A stretch of 64,000 nt of DNA from Tritrichomonas musculus (GCA_039105265.1 JAPFFF010000007.1:6076001-6140000), one strand, 5' to 3'. Positions 19,712 to 28,814 are shown, counted from the first letter of the stretch. Program-made: numbers and translations. Notes: generated by a model not told the origin, from the sequence alone.

Positions 19712-20339
19712 TCTGAAAATGATCATTTTATTTTGAACATTGTTAATTAAATAATAAATACCTTTTTATAAAAGTAAGCGCATAATAATTTATTCTTTTA
19801 TACTATTGCATGGCAGTAAAAATGAATTCAGTGAAAAATGTTAAGCATTACATAGATATAAATCTATTATACCCTCATTTCTGATAGAGTAGTTGATGCT
19901 AATAATGAAATAGCTGAAGCAGATACTAAAAATCATCAACTGTTAGAAAAATTGACTTATTTATAAACTATTGTAGAATCCCCTTTAATTAAATACGTCA
20001 GTATAAATATAGTATTAATCGAAAAAGTGATACAAAAAAAAAAAAAAAAGAAACTTGAAGGACATATAGTTGATTTTATTGTTGTGCTATACAAATTATT
20101 AATCTAAATATTTAGAGTAGTGTATATGAGATAAGCAGTGGGGGGTTAATAATTGTTAACGTCACATTACACAGTTATTATATATATAATGATTTCACCA
20201 ATCCACAACTCACTGCTTTTTAAAATCTATGATATCAATTTATATACACCACCGCATCCACATATTAATTTTTAATTCATAAATTTTGTTATATGCGATA
20301 ATATTCTTGCAAATTTTTTTAACATTTCAATTTTTTTCC
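19712..20339. other. Host-element boundary region
   Basis: About 630 bp between the palmitoyltransferase stop and the first hairpins of Element A. It has a 16-bp A-run (20034-20049), a 6-bp G-run near 20141 and A+T-rich filler. No gene is supported, and no inverted repeat that matches the far end of Element A was found, so the exact left border of A is not fixed. Confidence 0.5.
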
Positions 20340-20354
20340 TCAAACCTCAAAAAA

Positions 20355-20483
20355 GGACTTTGTCCACTGATTCATCACCCCTTCATAAAGGACTTTGTCC
20401 GCGCCGCAAAGCGGCATGATTTTCATAAATTTTATCCTCAAATCTCAAAAGTCAAAAAGGCATTTGACCAGCCGCAAAGCGGC
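20355..20483. repeat. Cluster of paired GC-rich hairpins
   Basis: GGACTTTGTCC occurs at 20355-20365 and 20390-20400; GCCGCAAAGCGGC at 20403-20415 and 20471-20483. Each is a perfect short hairpin with a TTT or AAA loop. The second and third are adjacent with a 2-bp gap, and a degenerate partner (GGCATTTGACC, 20459-20469) precedes the last one by one base, so they come in pairs. They are strikingly G+C-rich in an A+T-rich setting. Confidence 0.85.
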
Positions 20484-20731
20484 TTGAAAACATAAATTTT
20501 ATACGTAAATGATTAAAAATACGTTTTTCCGAAATGTCTGATAAATTGAATACTTCGCCAAGGGCTCAAACTTTTCAAAGTTTCACATAAATCGAAAAAA
20601 TTTTTATAAATAAACGTTCACCACAAATTATAAAATTATTTTATCATTTATTTTTATATCACATGTCTCAAAAAAAATAAATCTCAAAAGTCAAATATTG
20701 AAAACATAAATTTTATACGTAAATGATTAAA
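20441..20731. repeat. Direct repeat, with and without a hairpin pair
   Basis: A 16-bp block at 20441-20456 recurs at 20680-20695, and a 32-bp block at 20486-20517 recurs at 20700-20731. In the first copy the blocks are separated by 29 bp that consist of a hairpin pair; in the second by only 4 bp (TATT). The two copies therefore look like a filled and an empty site. Confidence 0.85.
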
Positions 20732-20751
20732 TTTATTTTAATATAAAGAAT

Positions 20752-22185
20752 ATGTCAAAATTAAATAGAAATAATTTTAAAGGTTTGAAACTTGATAAAC
20801 TTAATAAATATATTGAATTAATTAATGAAAAACTTAACGTTACTCTTCATGAGTCGCCTTCATGGCAAGGTTCAGTTGCAAATTTAATGAAATTTTTAAA
20901 TGAAAATAATTATATACAACATGAAGGTTTGAGAATAAATGATAAATCAATTTCAAATTTTATTTCTAGATTAAATAATTTTCAAAACAAAAACGATAAT
21001 TTAAATTTTTTACCAATTAATAAAATGAATAAATCGAAAATTCCGCAATTAATAAATAATGTTTCTCAATTAAACCAAATGCGTGATCAATCATACGCTA
21101 GCTTGGCAGAAAATAACATTAATAAGAAAGACTTAACGAAAGCATTAAATGATATGGCGTTTTACCGTGAAAGAATGGCTGCAATTCAACCAACGAAAAA
21201 GGCAAAACAAAATAAATACGGTAATGTTGGTATGGATGACTTAATTAATGTTGTGGCTAAATTAAATCAAGATGTTAAACAAATTCGAGACGCTCAAAGT
21301 GTTGTAAGTGCGAATGAATGGATTAATCGACATGGATATAATGATTTATATGAAGCCACCGGTAAAGATTTAGATGGTGACGGAATACCTGAAGTCGTCG
21401 TACAAACAAAAGAAGGTAAAAAGCCTGTAATAGTTAATGGATTTACAACCGTTCCGTCATTATTCCCATATCGCAATGCTTATTATAAAACTTACCCATC
21501 TGTGGACCAACGTAAAGAAGCTCATAAACAAGGTATAAACTTAAGAGGATTTATTAATAATATATATCATCCTGAATTTGATGAAACAGGGCGTACAGTC
21601 ACTAATTATGCGGGTGAAAGTTGGCAAGACTTTGAAACAAAATTAAAAGCTGCTGGTATCGATGAAAAGCACTTAATCAAACCAAAGAAACGTTCAACTT
21701 ATCAGGCATTTGTTGGTAAGTGTATTTCTCCTATTTATCAAGGTATTAAATACCTCAACGGTGTAAAATTACCATTCACACTTACACAAATGGCAACGGT
21801 TATATGGAATCAATTTGCTTTACTTCCTGCAATGGTTTATGTTTATGGTGAAAGTGTTATGAATGTTAATGAGGATCAATGGAAGAATTTAAGAGGAAAG
21901 AAAGCCGTAAAAGAATCTATTGAGTTCATAGTTCACGATTATTTAATAAATCCTGTAAAAATTGCTGATTTTGTCCCTACTGCATGTGAAATGTGTAATA
22001 AATCCGGACTACCAGTTAACCCGGAACATATTCCATTAGTTGCTAAAGCAACAATTGCTATTATTCTTAAAGGAATAAATGCATTACCACCAAATCCAAG
22101 TGAATTTAATCAATGGTTTGATGCTAATGTTCAATCACAAGTACAAGCATTACAAACATCAGCAATCGTAGAAGAACCTGAATAA
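20752..22185 (+). CDS. Element A structural protein with FG-GAP-like acidic loop
   Basis: A 477-residue Polinton protein. The N-terminal module (about residues 10-80, LNKYIELINEKLNVTL...LMKFLNENNY) resembles the N-terminus of the Element B polymerase. A central segment holds KDLDGDGIPEVVV (about 205-217), an FG-GAP/EF-like acidic loop, followed by KKPVIVNGFTTV. Both the loop and its surroundings match the C-terminal half of the 867-residue Element B protein (ITDLNGDLVDDIVLVD...PRIVNGYKIV). The C-terminal part is helical with a hydrophobic stretch (about 345-372). Conservation between two elements supports a virion role; the precise part (minor capsid or internal protein) is inference. Confidence 0.75.
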   Translation: MSKLNRNNFKGLKLDKLNKYIELINEKLNVTLHESPSWQGSVANLMKFLNENNYIQHEGLRINDKSISNFISRLNNFQNKNDNLNFLPINKMNKSKIPQLINNVSQLNQMRDQSYASLAENNINKKDLTKALNDMAFYRERMAAIQPTKKAKQNKYGNVGMDDLINVVAKLNQDVKQIRDAQSVVSANEWINRHGYNDLYEATGKDLDGDGIPEVVVQTKEGKKPVIVNGFTTVPSLFPYRNAYYKTYPSVDQRKEAHKQGINLRGFINNIYHPEFDETGRTVTNYAGESWQDFETKLKAAGIDEKHLIKPKKRSTYQAFVGKCISPIYQGIKYLNGVKLPFTLTQMATVIWNQFALLPAMVYVYGESVMNVNEDQWKNLRGKKAVKESIEFIVHDYLINPVKIADFVPTACEMCNKSGLPVNPEHIPLVAKATIAIILKGINALPPNPSEFNQWFDANVQSQVQALQTSAIVEEPE

Positions 22186-22292
22186 TAAATTTTAAGAAAT
22201 GTGTTAATATCTAATTTCAGTTAATGATTAATAAACTTAAAAATATATTTTTATCAATAATTAAAATAAACTTTTACATTAATACATAGAAA

Positions 22293-23126
22293 ATGAACAC
22301 ATCATTAGAGAATATGGTTAAAACGCACGTTATGAATACGTTGAAAACCTATGCTATGGATAAAAATGAAAGCCTAATTTCTGAAATACACCCTGAAGTA
22401 TCTATTAGACTAAATAGTGTTAACGTCATAGTTGGTAAGCAATCATCAGGAAAGACTGTGATAGCATTAAAGGAAATCATCAAATTAGGTGTATTAAACA
22501 CTCATCACTTATTTATCTACGTTACAAAAGACGGTCAGGAATCAGATAAAACATTTTTAGCATTAAAGCCACTTCTTATGATTCCATATATTATAATTAG
22601 TGAACAAGAAGCTGTTGAATTTATGAAGGATTTAATCTCAGCAAAGAATTTATATAATCTTATCAAACGGGAAAACTTGCAGGATAAAATAGATGATCAA
22701 CAAAAAGAGGATATGTTTAAAATGCTTGCCGTTTCTGATTTCAACAAAGAAGTATTACATACAATCGTTTTATTCGATGATATCTCGAATAGTAAATTAT
22801 TTTCATCAGAAGAATCATATTTTAGCCAATTAATACGTAGATGTAGACATATAAATTTTTCATTTCTCCTTTTAATTCAAGGATGGAAAGGATTAAAACC
22901 TCATGTTAAAAATGAAATATCAACATTATTTATATTTCCATGTTTCAATAAACAGCAATTACGTTATATTTATTCACAATCAGCGTCTAATTTATCATTC
23001 GATGAATTTTATCAAATGTATTCAAAAATATTGAAACGAAAAACTGAAGATTGTGAAAGTCACCCTTATATGATCATTCAAGTTGTCGATGGTGGTAATA
23101 CATCAATAGAACTTGACGATTCCTGA
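22293..23126 (+). CDS. Element A genome-packaging ATPase (FtsK/HerA, A32-like)
   Basis: A 277-residue ATPase of the FtsK-HerA superfamily that drives DNA into capsids in Polintons and large DNA viruses. Walker A is VGKQSSGKT (about residues 48-56), Walker B is HTIVLFDD (about 154-161), with a C-terminal FxFPCFNKQQLRYIY segment that has its counterpart FIFSGFSRQKMQYIY in Element B. Length is typical. Its 3' end overlaps the end of the convergent coiled-coil gene. Confidence 0.88.
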   Translation: MNTSLENMVKTHVMNTLKTYAMDKNESLISEIHPEVSIRLNSVNVIVGKQSSGKTVIALKEIIKLGVLNTHHLFIYVTKDGQESDKTFLALKPLLMIPYIIISEQEAVEFMKDLISAKNLYNLIKRENLQDKIDDQQKEDMFKMLAVSDFNKEVLHTIVLFDDISNSKLFSSEESYFSQLIRRCRHINFSFLLLIQGWKGLKPHVKNEISTLFIFPCFNKQQLRYIYSQSASNLSFDEFYQMYSKILKRKTEDCESHPYMIIQVVDGGNTSIELDDS

Positions 23127-23434
23127 AGAAATGATATAATTTTATTTACTGTATTTCTGATTTCATTTATTTCATTCCTTAATTCTTCAATGGCATCCGT
23201 CCTGGGTGAAGCCTTACCTATCTCTTTTTCGTCTTTTTCAACCCATTTCTTTAACATCAACACACCCTTTATTTTTGTAATTCTATAACCATCGATTTTA
23301 TACATTTTGTTTAATTTATGAGTCGTTAACTTATCCACTTCTTCCTTATTTTTTGAATACCATAAATTAAATTCATCGACTGTTTTAAATTCTTTTAAAT
23401 AGTTTTTAATTGGTTCAATAACTTTTAAATCCAT
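23078..23434 (-). CDS. Element A small coiled-coil protein
   Basis: A 118-residue protein, convergent with the ATPase gene and overlapping its 3' end by 49 bp. Residues 1-80 are a small globular part (YLKEFKTVDEFNLWYSKNKEEVDKLTTHKLNKMYKI), the rest a predicted coiled coil (IEELRNEINEIRNTVNKIISFL). It matches the 126-residue protein at 29691-30071 of Element B in both parts (EFDAYYRDHKEEMEKQTTQLLNKLYKI, then a coiled coil). Present in both elements, so a conserved family trait. Function unknown; perhaps a DNA-binding or capsid-cement protein. Confidence 0.7.
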   Translation of the reverse strand: MDLKVIEPIKNYLKEFKTVDEFNLWYSKNKEEVDKLTTHKLNKMYKIDGYRITKIKGVLMLKKWVEKDEKEIGKASPRTDAIEELRNEINEIRNTVNKIISFLQESSSSIDVLPPSTT

Positions 23435-23504
23435 GAATTATGAAATAATTCTGATCAAAGATCTTTAATTAAAAACAAAAATAAAAATTTTTAATTAATA
23501 ATAA

Positions 23505-23648
23505 ATGAGTTTATCAGAAATTTTTCTTGGTTGTTTAACAATTATTGAACTCGCTAATTTACTCATTCGCATTGTGAAACTTTCCCCAACATTAAACGAT
23601 AAACCACCTGAATTAACTGATGAAATGAGGAAACGACTTTACTCATGA
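23505..23648 (+). CDS. Element A tiny membrane protein (LTxEMRxRxYS family)
   Basis: A 47-residue ORF with a TAAATG start. A hydrophobic helix (about residues 5-27) is followed by PPELTDEMRKRLYS at the C-terminus. A 39-residue ORF at 27090-27209 in Element B has the same plan and the same ending (PKLTEEMRARIYS). In both elements it lies close to the ATPase gene. Conservation of the tail in two diverged elements shows that this is a real gene despite its size. A role at a membrane, for example virion membrane or release, is inference. Confidence 0.7.
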   Translation: MSLSEIFLGCLTIIELANLLIRIVKLSPTLNDKPPELTDEMRKRLYS

Positions 23649-23655
23649 TTTATTT

Positions 23656-23976
23656 TTATTCCTTCAATAACGGAATATCAAACCTTCTAATACCTGCTCC
23701 GTTCGCTCCAACAATTCTTCGAGCTCCTGCACCGTTCGCACCTAACGCGTTAACGTTTCCACCTTTATAATTAATTCTGTCATTTAATTTACTCACACCA
23801 TTTCCGATTGTATTTATTACCTCACCAGCACTTCCACCTATTAAATCACCAGCTTGTCCTATTAATGGTGCAAATCTACCAACTGTTTCAACTGCTTTCT
23901 TTACTTTTGGAACTATTTTGCCAATTATGTTTTTAGCTCCGTTCACAATATTTTTAAACCAACTTCCAAATGCCAT
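23656..23976 (-). CDS. Element A amphipathic small capsid-associated protein (pVI-like)
   Basis: A 106-residue protein beginning MAFGSWFKNIVNGAKNIIG, an N-terminal amphipathic helix, then a Gly/Ala-rich middle, and a tail with a near-tandem motif GANGAGARR/GANGAGIRR. It shares the start MAxGxWxK and layout with the proteins at 30108-30329 (B) and 52821-53048 (A). In A and B it lies directly upstream of and divergent from the capsid gene. By position and amphipathic start it resembles adenovirus protein VI, a membrane-lytic internal capsid protein, but sequence homology is not shown. Confidence 0.65.
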   Translation of the reverse strand: MAFGSWFKNIVNGAKNIIGKIVPKVKKAVETVGRFAPLIGQAGDLIGGSAGEVINTIGNGVSKLNDRINYKGGNVNALGANGAGARRIVGANGAGIRRFDIPLLKE

Positions 23977-24089
23977 ATTTTCATTAATGTAAAAAATTTA
24001 TTTTTCATTTCTTAATTCATTTATTTTTTTCAAAACTATAAATTCTTTTCTTTATTAACTTATTATTTAATTTTTTTTCAATATTTAAA

Positions 24090-25039
24090 ATGACATACTT
24101 AAACGCTCAAACGAAAAATTTAGGAAATGATGAAGGAGATATTCTCTCATTCTTTCAAAATAAACTTAGACATTTAATTCAACGAAATGGTGGTGATAAT
24201 TCATTTTCATGGATTATGGAAGAATTCAAAGATAAAGATGCTCCACTTCCAGTAGGTACCAAAACACGTATAAAACTCACTCATTCAGGACACACTATTT
24301 CACAAATTGAAAAATCATTTTCAACAATACTTTTAGATTTTCAATTAAAACTTTCTGATAAAATTGATGTTTCCGCAGATACTAACGGATTAATGAAAAT
24401 ATTTGTTGGTTTCAAAAATGCTGTTGAATTTTATGAAGATTGCAGATTTTGGGTTAATGGAAAACTTTTAGATACATACAGACAAGATGAACTTCAACGT
24501 GAATCATTCGCTTATAACTCAATTAAACCACGAGATGCAAAAGCTACTTCAAAATTCAGTCATTCAACATGGGAAAATGTTAGTCAATATTCACCATCTA
24601 TATGTGGATGTTACATTGATTTAAAGGATATAGCAGATGGTCAACCACACACATTCACAATTGAATTAACGATACCATTTATTGATCAACTCGCACTTCA
24701 AGCATGGCAACTTTACCCCAACGCAATTTGTGGTGAAATTGAAGAAGAAGTTAAAACCTCATTACGTGCTATGGTTTGGTGTCAAGTTAATCCAAACGTT
24801 GTTAAAGAAACTTTACAATTCCTTGAAGATAAAGCCATTGATGAAGAAATGCCCGCAGTTATTCCAATTACACGTAAATTTACACAAGTAGGTAATCCAT
24901 CAAATATAGTCATCGAATATAAAGCTGGTGCGAATTCAGAACCTGCCGATGGATCATTAAAAGTTACTGTTGGTGCAGATGCTAACGGTATTGATATGAA
25001 AGTTGGCAAAATTGTTTTACAAGTTTTAGGTGGTACCAT
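24090..25039 (+). CDS. Element A major capsid protein, N-terminal part
   Basis: The first part of a major capsid gene (double jelly-roll type in Polintons), about 316 residues up to the point where Element B is inserted. It matches the N-terminal half of the 672-residue capsid protein of Element B: NDGTRSFSF/GGDNSFSW, SQISLTH/TRIKLTH, FVGLKSS/FVGFKNA, SLWENVASYS/STWENVSQYS, PFDDLLALQAF/PFIDQLALQAW. The rest of the gene continues at 46161 beyond Element B. This is a plain case of insertion of one element into another. Confidence 0.88.
25034..25039. repeat. Target-site duplication TACCAT, left copy
   Basis: TACCAT abuts the first base of Element B (25040) and recurs directly after its last base (46161-46166). 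Six bases is the known Polinton target duplication length. Confidence 0.93.
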
Positions 25040-25739
25040 AGTAGTAATGGTCTGTGCGGGATGACCATCTAATAATTTTACTCGTACCTTGCCCAGCATA
25101 CCTTGCAAGCCAACAAGCTCAGGTATAAAAAATCAGGTATGTGTACTTGTTATTGTTTTTACCCGTGTTTCCATTACTAACCTATACATTTGAATAATTT
25201 TCTGGAACCCTTTATCAACTCATTATGTTTTGATAGGATAACTAAGTTTTTACAATTTTTCAAAAATATATTTTTTAAAAATTTTTTTATTTTTTATTTC
25301 CACTACATATAATGGAAGCCTTTGCTAATTATGCTGCTAAACAACTCCGTACATATAAAACACCTATGTACGACCTTTTTGCTGACATTTGTGATAAAGT
25401 CATTGATGGTGACCGTGATGCTATTGATGTTGTTGAACCCTTTATTATAGACGCACAAATGGATATATTCAGAGAGCAGAATCACTTATACATATCTTTT
25501 CATGATGAAAATGCTGCTTTTCGTGAGTATGGAGAAATATTTGATTACTATATTGATGAGCTTACTGGTGATTACAATGATTATGGTATACCATATCACT
25601 TTCCAAAGAAGTTTTACGATGAGGTATGGGAATTCTTCCAATACACTGATGAGGGTAAGAAATGCATGAATGAATTCAATCCAAACACTGATAAGATTCA
25701 GGAAATTTAATTAAAAAAGCGATTATTATTTTTGTATTT
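25040..25739 (+). repeat. Element B left terminal inverted repeat
   Basis: About 700 bp that recur in reverse complement at 45460-46160. It includes the complete 132-codon gene at 25312-25710. Similarity ends just after TTTGTATTT. The arms differ in length by one base in an A/T run; otherwise I saw no difference in the stretches compared. Confidence 0.93.
25312..25710 (+). CDS. Gene carried in the Element B inverted repeat, left copy
   Basis: A 132-residue acidic protein (MEAFANYAAKQLRTYKTP...), with many Asp/Glu and aromatic residues and no membrane segment. The identical protein is encoded at 45489-45887 in the other repeat, so the element carries two copies. It is the first gene at each end, pointing inward. 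I do not recognise it. The 116-residue protein of Element A (47461-47811) has a similar start of pattern YDxxxDIxxxxxD and is also next to a small gene of comparable type, so a distant relation is possible. A role in end recognition or early expression is inference. Confidence 0.8.
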   Translation: MEAFANYAAKQLRTYKTPMYDLFADICDKVIDGDRDAIDVVEPFIIDAQMDIFREQNHLYISFHDENAAFREYGEIFDYYIDELTGDYNDYGIPYHFPKKFYDEVWEFFQYTDEGKKCMNEFNPNTDKIQEI

Positions 25740-25764
25740 ATTTTTTATTCACATTTCACAAAAC

Positions 25765-26214
25765 ATGAAAGCACCAAAGGTCTATGATTATATAAACACC
25801 CTCATATCTGTATTACCGGAGCCAGAAAAGTATCGTAATTGTGATTTCTCAATATTATGTGAAAAGTTTCCTCTAATGATGAATACAAACAGTTTTCGTG
25901 CAAAAGTATTGTACATAAGTCTTAAGAACACTATTAGTGAAACTATGACGATTTATCCTGATAAGATCACAGAAATAGGATTAGAGAACATAACAATTAC
26001 CACAAACTTACGAAGAAGGCTTTCGATGAAGACACAAGAATTCTTCATAAATGGTAATACAGAACCACAAGAATACAAAGGAAATGATTATTATAATTAC
26101 AGTTTAGAGAGAACAAGTATGTCTACAAGAAACAAAATTAAAGAACTAAGACAAAAATATAATGTACCTGAACCAGAATTATTTGTAGGAAAGCATCAAG
26201 ATTTAATTATATAA
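25765..26214 (+). CDS. Element B small protein, unknown
   Basis: A 149-residue protein from the ATG at 25765 (MKAPKVYDYINTLISVLPEP). It is helical, basic towards the C-terminus, with no motif I recognise. The pattern YINxLxxxLPE and a following KVLYISLKNT segment resemble the start of the 157-residue Element A protein at 46961 (INKLFEKLPE, KILFLSLVYKNN), which suggests a shared family. The 3' end overlaps the ATPase gene on the other strand by 8 bp. An in-frame TTG upstream is less likely than the ATG. Confidence 0.65.
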   Translation: MKAPKVYDYINTLISVLPEPEKYRNCDFSILCEKFPLMMNTNSFRAKVLYISLKNTISETMTIYPDKITEIGLENITITTNLRRRLSMKTQEFFINGNTEPQEYKGNDYYNYSLERTSMSTRNKIKELRQKYNVPEPELFVGKHQDLII

Positions 26215-27064
26215 AGCTAATATTACTTGTACGAACATTGATCATAATAAAGTCATGATTCCTCATCTTCATGTAATAATGCCATAATTCTTCAAATTCA
26301 ACTGGCATTGGAACTTGTTGATAAATATATTGCATCTTTTGGCGAGAGAACCCAGAGAAGATGAAGAAAGTTGTTGCATTATTTTTGTAGTCAGTTGGTA
26401 TTGACTTGAAGAATTGTACATTTATGTAAACTATTGAATGTTTATGACGTAGTTGTGTAATGTAGTTGGTAAAATATGATGATTTCAATAACTTACTCCT
26501 AACAAAATCTTCGCAAAGAATGATAGTGTTCAATGGCTGATTTGGTTTACCGAGTTTGTTAATACTTAGGAAATCAAACATTTGTTGAAGTTTGTTATTA
26601 TCTATTGTTATTCGTGGAGTTGTACTATACCGATCATACAATTCTTTCCACAAATCAAGTTCTTTCAAATATTTTTCAGCATTAGCATCAGAAACAACAT
26701 GAATAGGTAATTGAATCAATTCTTGCTGTGCTTCAAAAGTAGAGTCATTAATACTACCATTCTTGCTGATATAAACTATTAAATGAAAGCTGTTTTCTTT
26801 AGGTAAACGAGATATTTGAATGATGTCACGTAGCATTACATGTGTCTTTCCTTTACCTTGAGGACCAACCAGAATATTGAGAGAATTATACCATGAATAG
26901 ATATCAACAGCAATTGGCCGTATTGATTCAGACATTATTTTTCCTTCATTACGTTTATATGCAGCAGACATAGCAGCATCAATATTAAAAGGCTGTGGCA
27001 TCATTATTACATCATCTTCATAATCACTAGAATCAGAATGATAATAGAATTGTGTTGGTTTCAT
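26207..27064 (-). CDS. Element B genome-packaging ATPase (FtsK/HerA, A32-like)
   Basis: A 285-residue ATPase equivalent to the Element A gene at 22293. Walker A is VGPQGKGKT (about residues 61-69); Walker B is NTIILCED (about 170-177); the C-terminal part FIFSGFSRQKMQYIYQQ matches the A protein. It packages element DNA into capsids in the Polintovirus model. The N-terminal 50 residues are a variable acidic leader. Confidence 0.88.
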   Translation of the reverse strand: MKPTQFYYHSDSSDYEDDVIMMPQPFNIDAAMSAAYKRNEGKIMSESIRPIAVDIYSWYNSLNILVGPQGKGKTHVMLRDIIQISRLPKENSFHLIVYISKNGSINDSTFEAQQELIQLPIHVVSDANAEKYLKELDLWKELYDRYSTTPRITIDNNKLQQMFDFLSINKLGKPNQPLNTIILCEDFVRSKLLKSSYFTNYITQLRHKHSIVYINVQFFKSIPTDYKNNATTFFIFSGFSRQKMQYIYQQVPMPVEFEELWHYYMKMRNHDFIMINVRTSNISFI

Positions 27065-27089
27065 TTCATTCTCATCAGAATTGTATTAC

Positions 27090-27209
27090 TTATGAGTATA
27101 TTCTTGCTCTCATTTCTTCAGTGAGCTTTGGTTCATATTCATAAGTAAATCCAATAATTATTACACTTAGTTCAACAACAATAACACTTAATAGTAACTC
27201 AATTATCAT
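27090..27209 (-). CDS. Element B tiny membrane protein (LTxEMRxRxYS family)
   Basis: A 39-residue ORF: a hydrophobic helix (residues 1-22) and a tail ending PKLTEEMRARIYS. It matches the tail of the 47-residue protein of Element A (23505-23648). It lies between the ATPase gene and the cysteine-pair gene, all on the same strand. Too short for usual ORF cut-offs; accepted because of the conserved tail and conserved neighbourhood. Confidence 0.7.
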   Translation of the reverse strand: MIIELLLSVIVVELSVIIIGFTYEYEPKLTEEMRARIYS

Positions 27210-27245
27210 TTTAGTGCAGTGAAAACAAAAATATAGATCTGCTTT

Positions 27246-27803
27246 TTAGATACACATTTTAGTTGAAATTCCGTATCTTACTAACTGACTATAAATATCA
27301 TTAAAACATATTTTTAAATCTAATGCTTTATCATCTTTGGTAACTAATATTCGTTGTATTTTCATGTACTTTGTATTTGATAAGCAGCCTGTACAACCTT
27401 CTTCTTCATCTATGACCAGCTCGACTTTGTCAGCTCTTGTTAAAATTTTTATTAGTTCCATCAGTGAATTACTATGACAAACAAGATAGTTGTTAACTCT
27501 AAGGGGATTAAGTTCATAAATGTTTAACAATGTTTCAAGGAATTTGTTTTTGATTTCCATGTTCTCAAGTTCGTTTGTAAGAAGACTTATTTGTGGTTGT
27601 AATGGAGATTGAACACTCTCCCCAACTGGAGTAAAATTTATGTTTCTTTCTTGAGGTTGTACACTTGCGTAAGTCTGTAAAGGAGGAACATTAGGGTACT
27701 GTGGTGGTTTTATTTTTATATTCACATTAGTGTTTTGTTCTTGTTTACAACTACTATCGTTTTCACTTGATAAGATTCTTGCTCTATGCAATACGTTTGA
27801 CAT
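27246..27803 (-). CDS. Element B cysteine-pair protein (ARILSSE family)
   Basis: A 185-residue protein from the ATG at 27803. It begins MSNVLHRARILSSENDS, has a Pro/Asn/Gln-rich middle (about 25-85), a coiled-coil segment (LTNELENMEIKNKFLETLL) and a C-terminal domain with EGCTGC and GISTKMCI. The Element A protein at 52128-52769 shares every part (QARILSSETDN, KQEQNTNVNI, EIEDLEKKNQFLQML, IGCSGC, VKYGISLKM). Start 27803 is preferred over 27833 because it matches the A protein. The CxxC could bind metal. Function unknown. Confidence 0.75.
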   Translation of the reverse strand: MSNVLHRARILSSENDSSCKQEQNTNVNIKIKPPQYPNVPPLQTYASVQPQERNINFTPVGESVQSPLQPQISLLTNELENMEIKNKFLETLLNIYELNPLRVNNYLVCHSNSLMELIKILTRADKVELVIDEEEGCTGCLSNTKYMKIQRILVTKDDKALDLKICFNDIYSQLVRYGISTKMCI

Positions 27804-27822
27804 TTCAATGTGATTAAAACAT

Positions 27823-28056
27823 CTATTGTTCATTATTGGTTAGTTCTCTTAGTTCAGTTTCAAGTTTGGCTACTTTTTCTTTCAATGAATTGATGTCTTC
27901 TATAAGGCTTTCTCTAATGGCTAATCCATTTGAACCCAACATTCCTGTTTTTACATTATTAAGATGCTGCTTGGTTTCATATACTCTTTCTTTCAATGAT
28001 CGCTTTATTTGCTTCAAAGTAGGAATCTCACTTTTAAATTTATTAAGATCAGTCAT
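27823..28056 (-). CDS. Element B short coiled-coil protein
   Basis: A 77-residue, highly charged protein with a C-terminal heptad pattern (IEDINSLKEKVAKLETELRELTN) and a TAAATG start context. It is the first gene of the leftward run cysteine-pair, tiny membrane protein, ATPase. The 76-residue basic protein of Element A at 53029 has a comparable place beside the same cysteine-pair gene and shares PTLKxI, so it may be its counterpart. Function unknown. Confidence 0.6.
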   Translation of the reverse strand: MTDLNKFKSEIPTLKQIKRSLKERVYETKQHLNNVKTGMLGSNGLAIRESLIEDINSLKEKVAKLETELRELTNNEQ

Positions 28057-28157
28057 TTACTTAAAGCAAAAAAGAACAAATAGAGTAATAATCATTGTCT
28101 AAACAAACATTTTAAATTTAATATATTATTTTTTTCACATGTTTATACTAATATTAA

Positions 28158-28757
28158 ATGGAAGAAAAATCAGAATTTGTTACACTTATTGATCACGAAG
28201 AATATGAAATATTGACAACATATCCACATACCATTAGAAGGAAAGATAATCATAATGTTGTTAATGAATATAATAATCAAGGGTATATATTTGTTACTTT
28301 TAATAGAAAATCATATTTCAAACATCGTTTAATTGCTTTACAATTTATTCCTAATCCCAATAATTTACCTTTTATTGATCATATTAATCATATAAGAAAC
28401 GATAATAGAATAATGAATTTACGTTGGGTATCATATGCTGATAATCAATTTAATAAATCTAGTGGAAATAAAATACAGTATGAATTTATCGATAATATTC
28501 CTGACAATGCTATAAAAATATTATTTTATGAAACTCGTACAGAGCATCATGAATTTGAAGAAGACAAATATTATTTCTATCATGATAATGAAACAGATGA
28601 AGATAAGTTTTACCTTAAAATCACTAATACATTATATAGGATTATGTATATAAATACTGTAAAATGTGGGAAGAAAATGATACATATGAAAGATATTAAT
28701 CATAAACGTGTAGGTTTATATATTGAAGTTTTCAAACATCAGCATTCACTTGATTAA
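28158..28757 (+). CDS. HNH homing-type endonuclease, first copy
   Basis: A 199-residue protein with an HNH core FIDHINHIRNDNRIMNLRWVS (about residues 72-92; given in two blocks here, FIDHINHIRNDN and RIMNLRWVS), preceded by a NUMOD4-like segment (YEILTTYPHTIRRKDNH) and HRLIALQFIPNPNNL. This is the plan of HNH_3 homing endonucleases of phages and large viruses. A second copy lies 920 bp downstream at 29079-29681, clearly related across its whole length. It probably acts on DNA of related elements. The start has a TAAATG context. Confidence 0.85.
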   Translation: MEEKSEFVTLIDHEEYEILTTYPHTIRRKDNHNVVNEYNNQGYIFVTFNRKSYFKHRLIALQFIPNPNNLPFIDHINHIRNDNRIMNLRWVSYADNQFNKSSGNKIQYEFIDNIPDNAIKILFYETRTEHHEFEEDKYYFYHDNETDEDKFYLKITNTLYRIMYINTVKCGKKMIHMKDINHKRVGLYIEVFKHQHSLD

Positions 28758-28814
28758 AAAACTTCATCAATATTTTTGTTATTCGTTCAAATCTGTCATT
28801 TACTTACTATTAAA

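Noticed and set aside
20034-20049. A 16-bp A-run as a possible retrogene tail
   Set aside because: No target duplication or retrotransposon-like sequence precedes it; simple A-run is the plainer reading.
20286-20495. A 69-codon ORF left of Element A's first gene
   Set aside because: Its reading frame is produced by the hairpins and direct repeats themselves; no similarity to any element gene.
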